Of a DNA stretch of 64,000 nucleotides, positions 63,701 to 64,000 are shown in pieces; the stretch's first letter is position 1, and each line of letters opens with the position of its first letter. Below the pieces are notes generated by a model. The model did not search any database and had not been told where the DNA came from. It saw nothing but the letters and a program-made list of their open reading frames with translations. This DNA is from Paenibacillaceae bacterium (lineage in GTDB: Bacteria > Bacillota > Bacilli > Paenibacillales > NBRC-103111), in the NCBI GenBank assembly GCA_029256185.1, contig JAQSYI010000007.1:1-64000 (forward strand), written 5' to 3'. A program made the position numbers and the translations under genes.

Positions 63701-64000
63701 AGCGTCCCCGCCAGCTTGACCAACGTCTCCAAGCGGGGTGCAACAACTACAGCCGTGGACATGTCCTCGCCGGTGCGGGGCTTATAATATACCTCCTGCT
63801 GCTCCTTGTCCAGGAACCACTCTCCCGCCTGGTCGAGAAAAGCCAGCTTGTTCTCCCAGTGATAGGATTGCCCCGGCTCGCTAAGCGGACTCTCGCTGGT
63901 GACGATCGTGCTCCGCTCCGGCTCCCGGGTCATTACGGCAGCGGTGTCTCCCGTGACAGTGAAGGAATCTGCCAGAAGGTGGCGGTCGTCCCAATGGGTC
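60706..64000 (-). CDS. GH141-like beta-helix enzyme with paired Big_2/F5-8C modules, N-terminus outside the window
   Basis: The frame is open to the right edge, so the protein exceeds 1097 residues and its start is not seen. The visible part begins with THWDDRHLLADSF, then KLAFLDQAGEWFLDKEQQEV and a right-handed beta-helix with HMEFRGLRFEHSTW, GVWYGGKLPGAVQLE, IRFERNTFRHLGATGLDLV and IEGNVFTDISGNGLAVG, as in GH141 enzymes. A SwmB-like domain follows, then Big_2 plus F5/8 type C (about 550-760 from M at 63933), Fn3, and a second Big_2 plus F5/8 type C ending at LSVPE. The second pair duplicates the first: both contain VTRQDV, PRKNF and SYRYIRF/PYRYIRF. It is probably a secreted enzyme with carbohydrate-binding tails. 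It is convergent with the lipoprotein gene. Confidence 0.87.
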   Translation of the reverse strand, partial: THWDDRHLLADSFTVTGDTAAVMTREPERSTIVTSESPLSEPGQSYHWENKLAFLDQAGEWFLDKEQQEVYYKPRTGEDMSTAVVVAPRLETLVKLAGTLDQSVQHMEFRGLRFEHSTWLKPNDGYAGTQATYYPVDGVWYGGKLPGAVQLEAAGNIRFERNTFRHLGATGLDLVAGNFDNTIEGNVFTDISGNGLAVGSRLTTVKAVPEDPRVTDRRTTVRNNYLSRVGQDYYGAVGIFGGYVEEMNVVHNELTDMPYSGISVGWGFTTNDTALKNNTISNNRISDVMGLLDDGGGIYTLSYQPGTEIKENYIYNILRSPWTIVNYPEKEWWKNLGIYLDQNSSGMTVMNNVILNAERLIKTNQAPYGTGAFIRNHADLAWVKENAGIEPAYRDIRLAEPAEPPAAPADVTPPQLVSAATDEAGTEIVLHFSEPLEAATDSGILDASRFMLSGTDAVVSSAVLDVADVKSATVKLALDKTAGYGNTVALALAQGAVKDAAGNAIAASAGNSVSNLTLIPYLMKVDMIGSPIMNAGDTAWPGAYLTDRSGQPVAVGSASFSYASADPAVADVDGQTGEITAVGAGETDVAIHAVCEGIAVAGKLRIYVSQQGQQKPSEVNIARNKPVLSGTSPVAGYPAEQAVDGNINTIWTTGAASSLTVDLGDLYELYRIKRIEFVTRQDVSQTGPRKNFTVLGANDDDFADSTVLGSRGADLVPHQGTWTTELPTPASYRYIRFNKPTEYAAVAELRIIAEPVVQPLPPSVWPAGSKVDVVQGGYGQVHLSWTPAAPAPAAYQVSVAGQTPVTVSGAVYGLTVDNWPSGATRLVKVKAMDAQGNWSLDGPAVSYTADWTPSRISLGMNGSPLMSAGETARLVPALLTGNGQLVSWGTTSWEYESAHPAVAAVDASTGDVTAVTSGTARITVRAFHDNLPVSTAQLDLYIFPQGQPKPGMANMAQNRITTSASAYVADNSPDKATDNSISTIWATSGTASLTVDLGESYPYYNVARIEVVTRQDVDQSSPRKNFEIRGSQTSDFAEYTVLGSQGDTAVPFKSTWSADVAEAKPYRYIRFVKTANYAVVAELRVLVTPAITLSVPE

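Overview
The window looks like a chromosomal segment of a Paenibacillus-type, spore-forming, low-to-mid GC Gram-positive bacterium. Four things point there. Ribosome binding sites are strong (GGAGG type), with several GTG and TTG starts. A Gly-Ala-Thr collagen-like protein of the exosporium or surface type lies at the left end. Large membrane-bound AraC-type sensor regulators are abundant, and an S-layer-homology (SLH) anchor protein is present. The genus assignment is an inference from gene content; no rRNA or marker gene is in the window.

Almost everything between about 0.9 kb and 64 kb reads as a carbohydrate-utilisation island. It holds three binding-protein-dependent sugar importers, each with two permeases and one lipoprotein and none with its own ATPase. 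It holds one histidine kinase/response regulator pair, three two-transmembrane AraC sensors, and one cupin-AraC regulator. The enzymes are a GH-A clan enzyme with cohesin, FIVAR and dockerin-like modules, a GH110-like beta-helix protein, a sulfatase, GH31, GH29, a GHL6-type protein, two GxDLY/SGNH esterases, two GH141-like beta-helix enzymes, and an extracellular plus an intracellular heparinase II/III-type lyase. Small-molecule steps are a Gfo/Idh/MocA oxidoreductase, two sugar-phosphate isomerase/epimerase-fold proteins and a D-2-hydroxyacid dehydrogenase.

Layout. (1) 1-0.87 kb: collagen-like gene, partial. (2) 0.95-10.6 kb: response regulator, histidine kinase and binding protein on the minus strand, divergent from two permeases and a beta-helix enzyme on the plus strand, around a symmetric promoter with two cre-like sites. 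(3) 10.7-15.5 kb: GH-A enzyme with degenerate dockerin, then a cohesin-SLH protein. (4) 15.6-18.4 kb: sulfatase divergent from cupin-AraC, then a 150 bp MITE-like element. (5) 18.7-24.3 kb: AraC sensor, a GH42 pseudogene, Gfo/Idh, an isomerase and a decayed oxidoreductase. (6) 24.7-43.7 kb: minus-strand run of AraC sensor, GH29, two permeases, binding protein, GH141-like, GHL6, SGNH, GH31 and SGNH. (7) 43.8-58.8 kb: minus-strand operon of two permeases, binding protein, intracellular lyase, dehydrogenase, extracellular lyase and isomerase, divergent from an AraC sensor. (8) 58.75-59.0 kb: inverted-repeat element, then a lipoprotein and a second GH141-like enzyme running off the right edge.

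Working model (inference): secreted multimodular enzymes cut a complex polysaccharide that is probably acidic or sulfated and contains fucose. The importers take up oligosaccharides, and cytoplasmic lyase, glycosidases and esterases finish the job. Several cre-like sites suggest CcpA-type catabolite control. Decayed genes (GH42, oxidoreductase, an AraC fragment) and small repeat elements show the island has been reshuffled.
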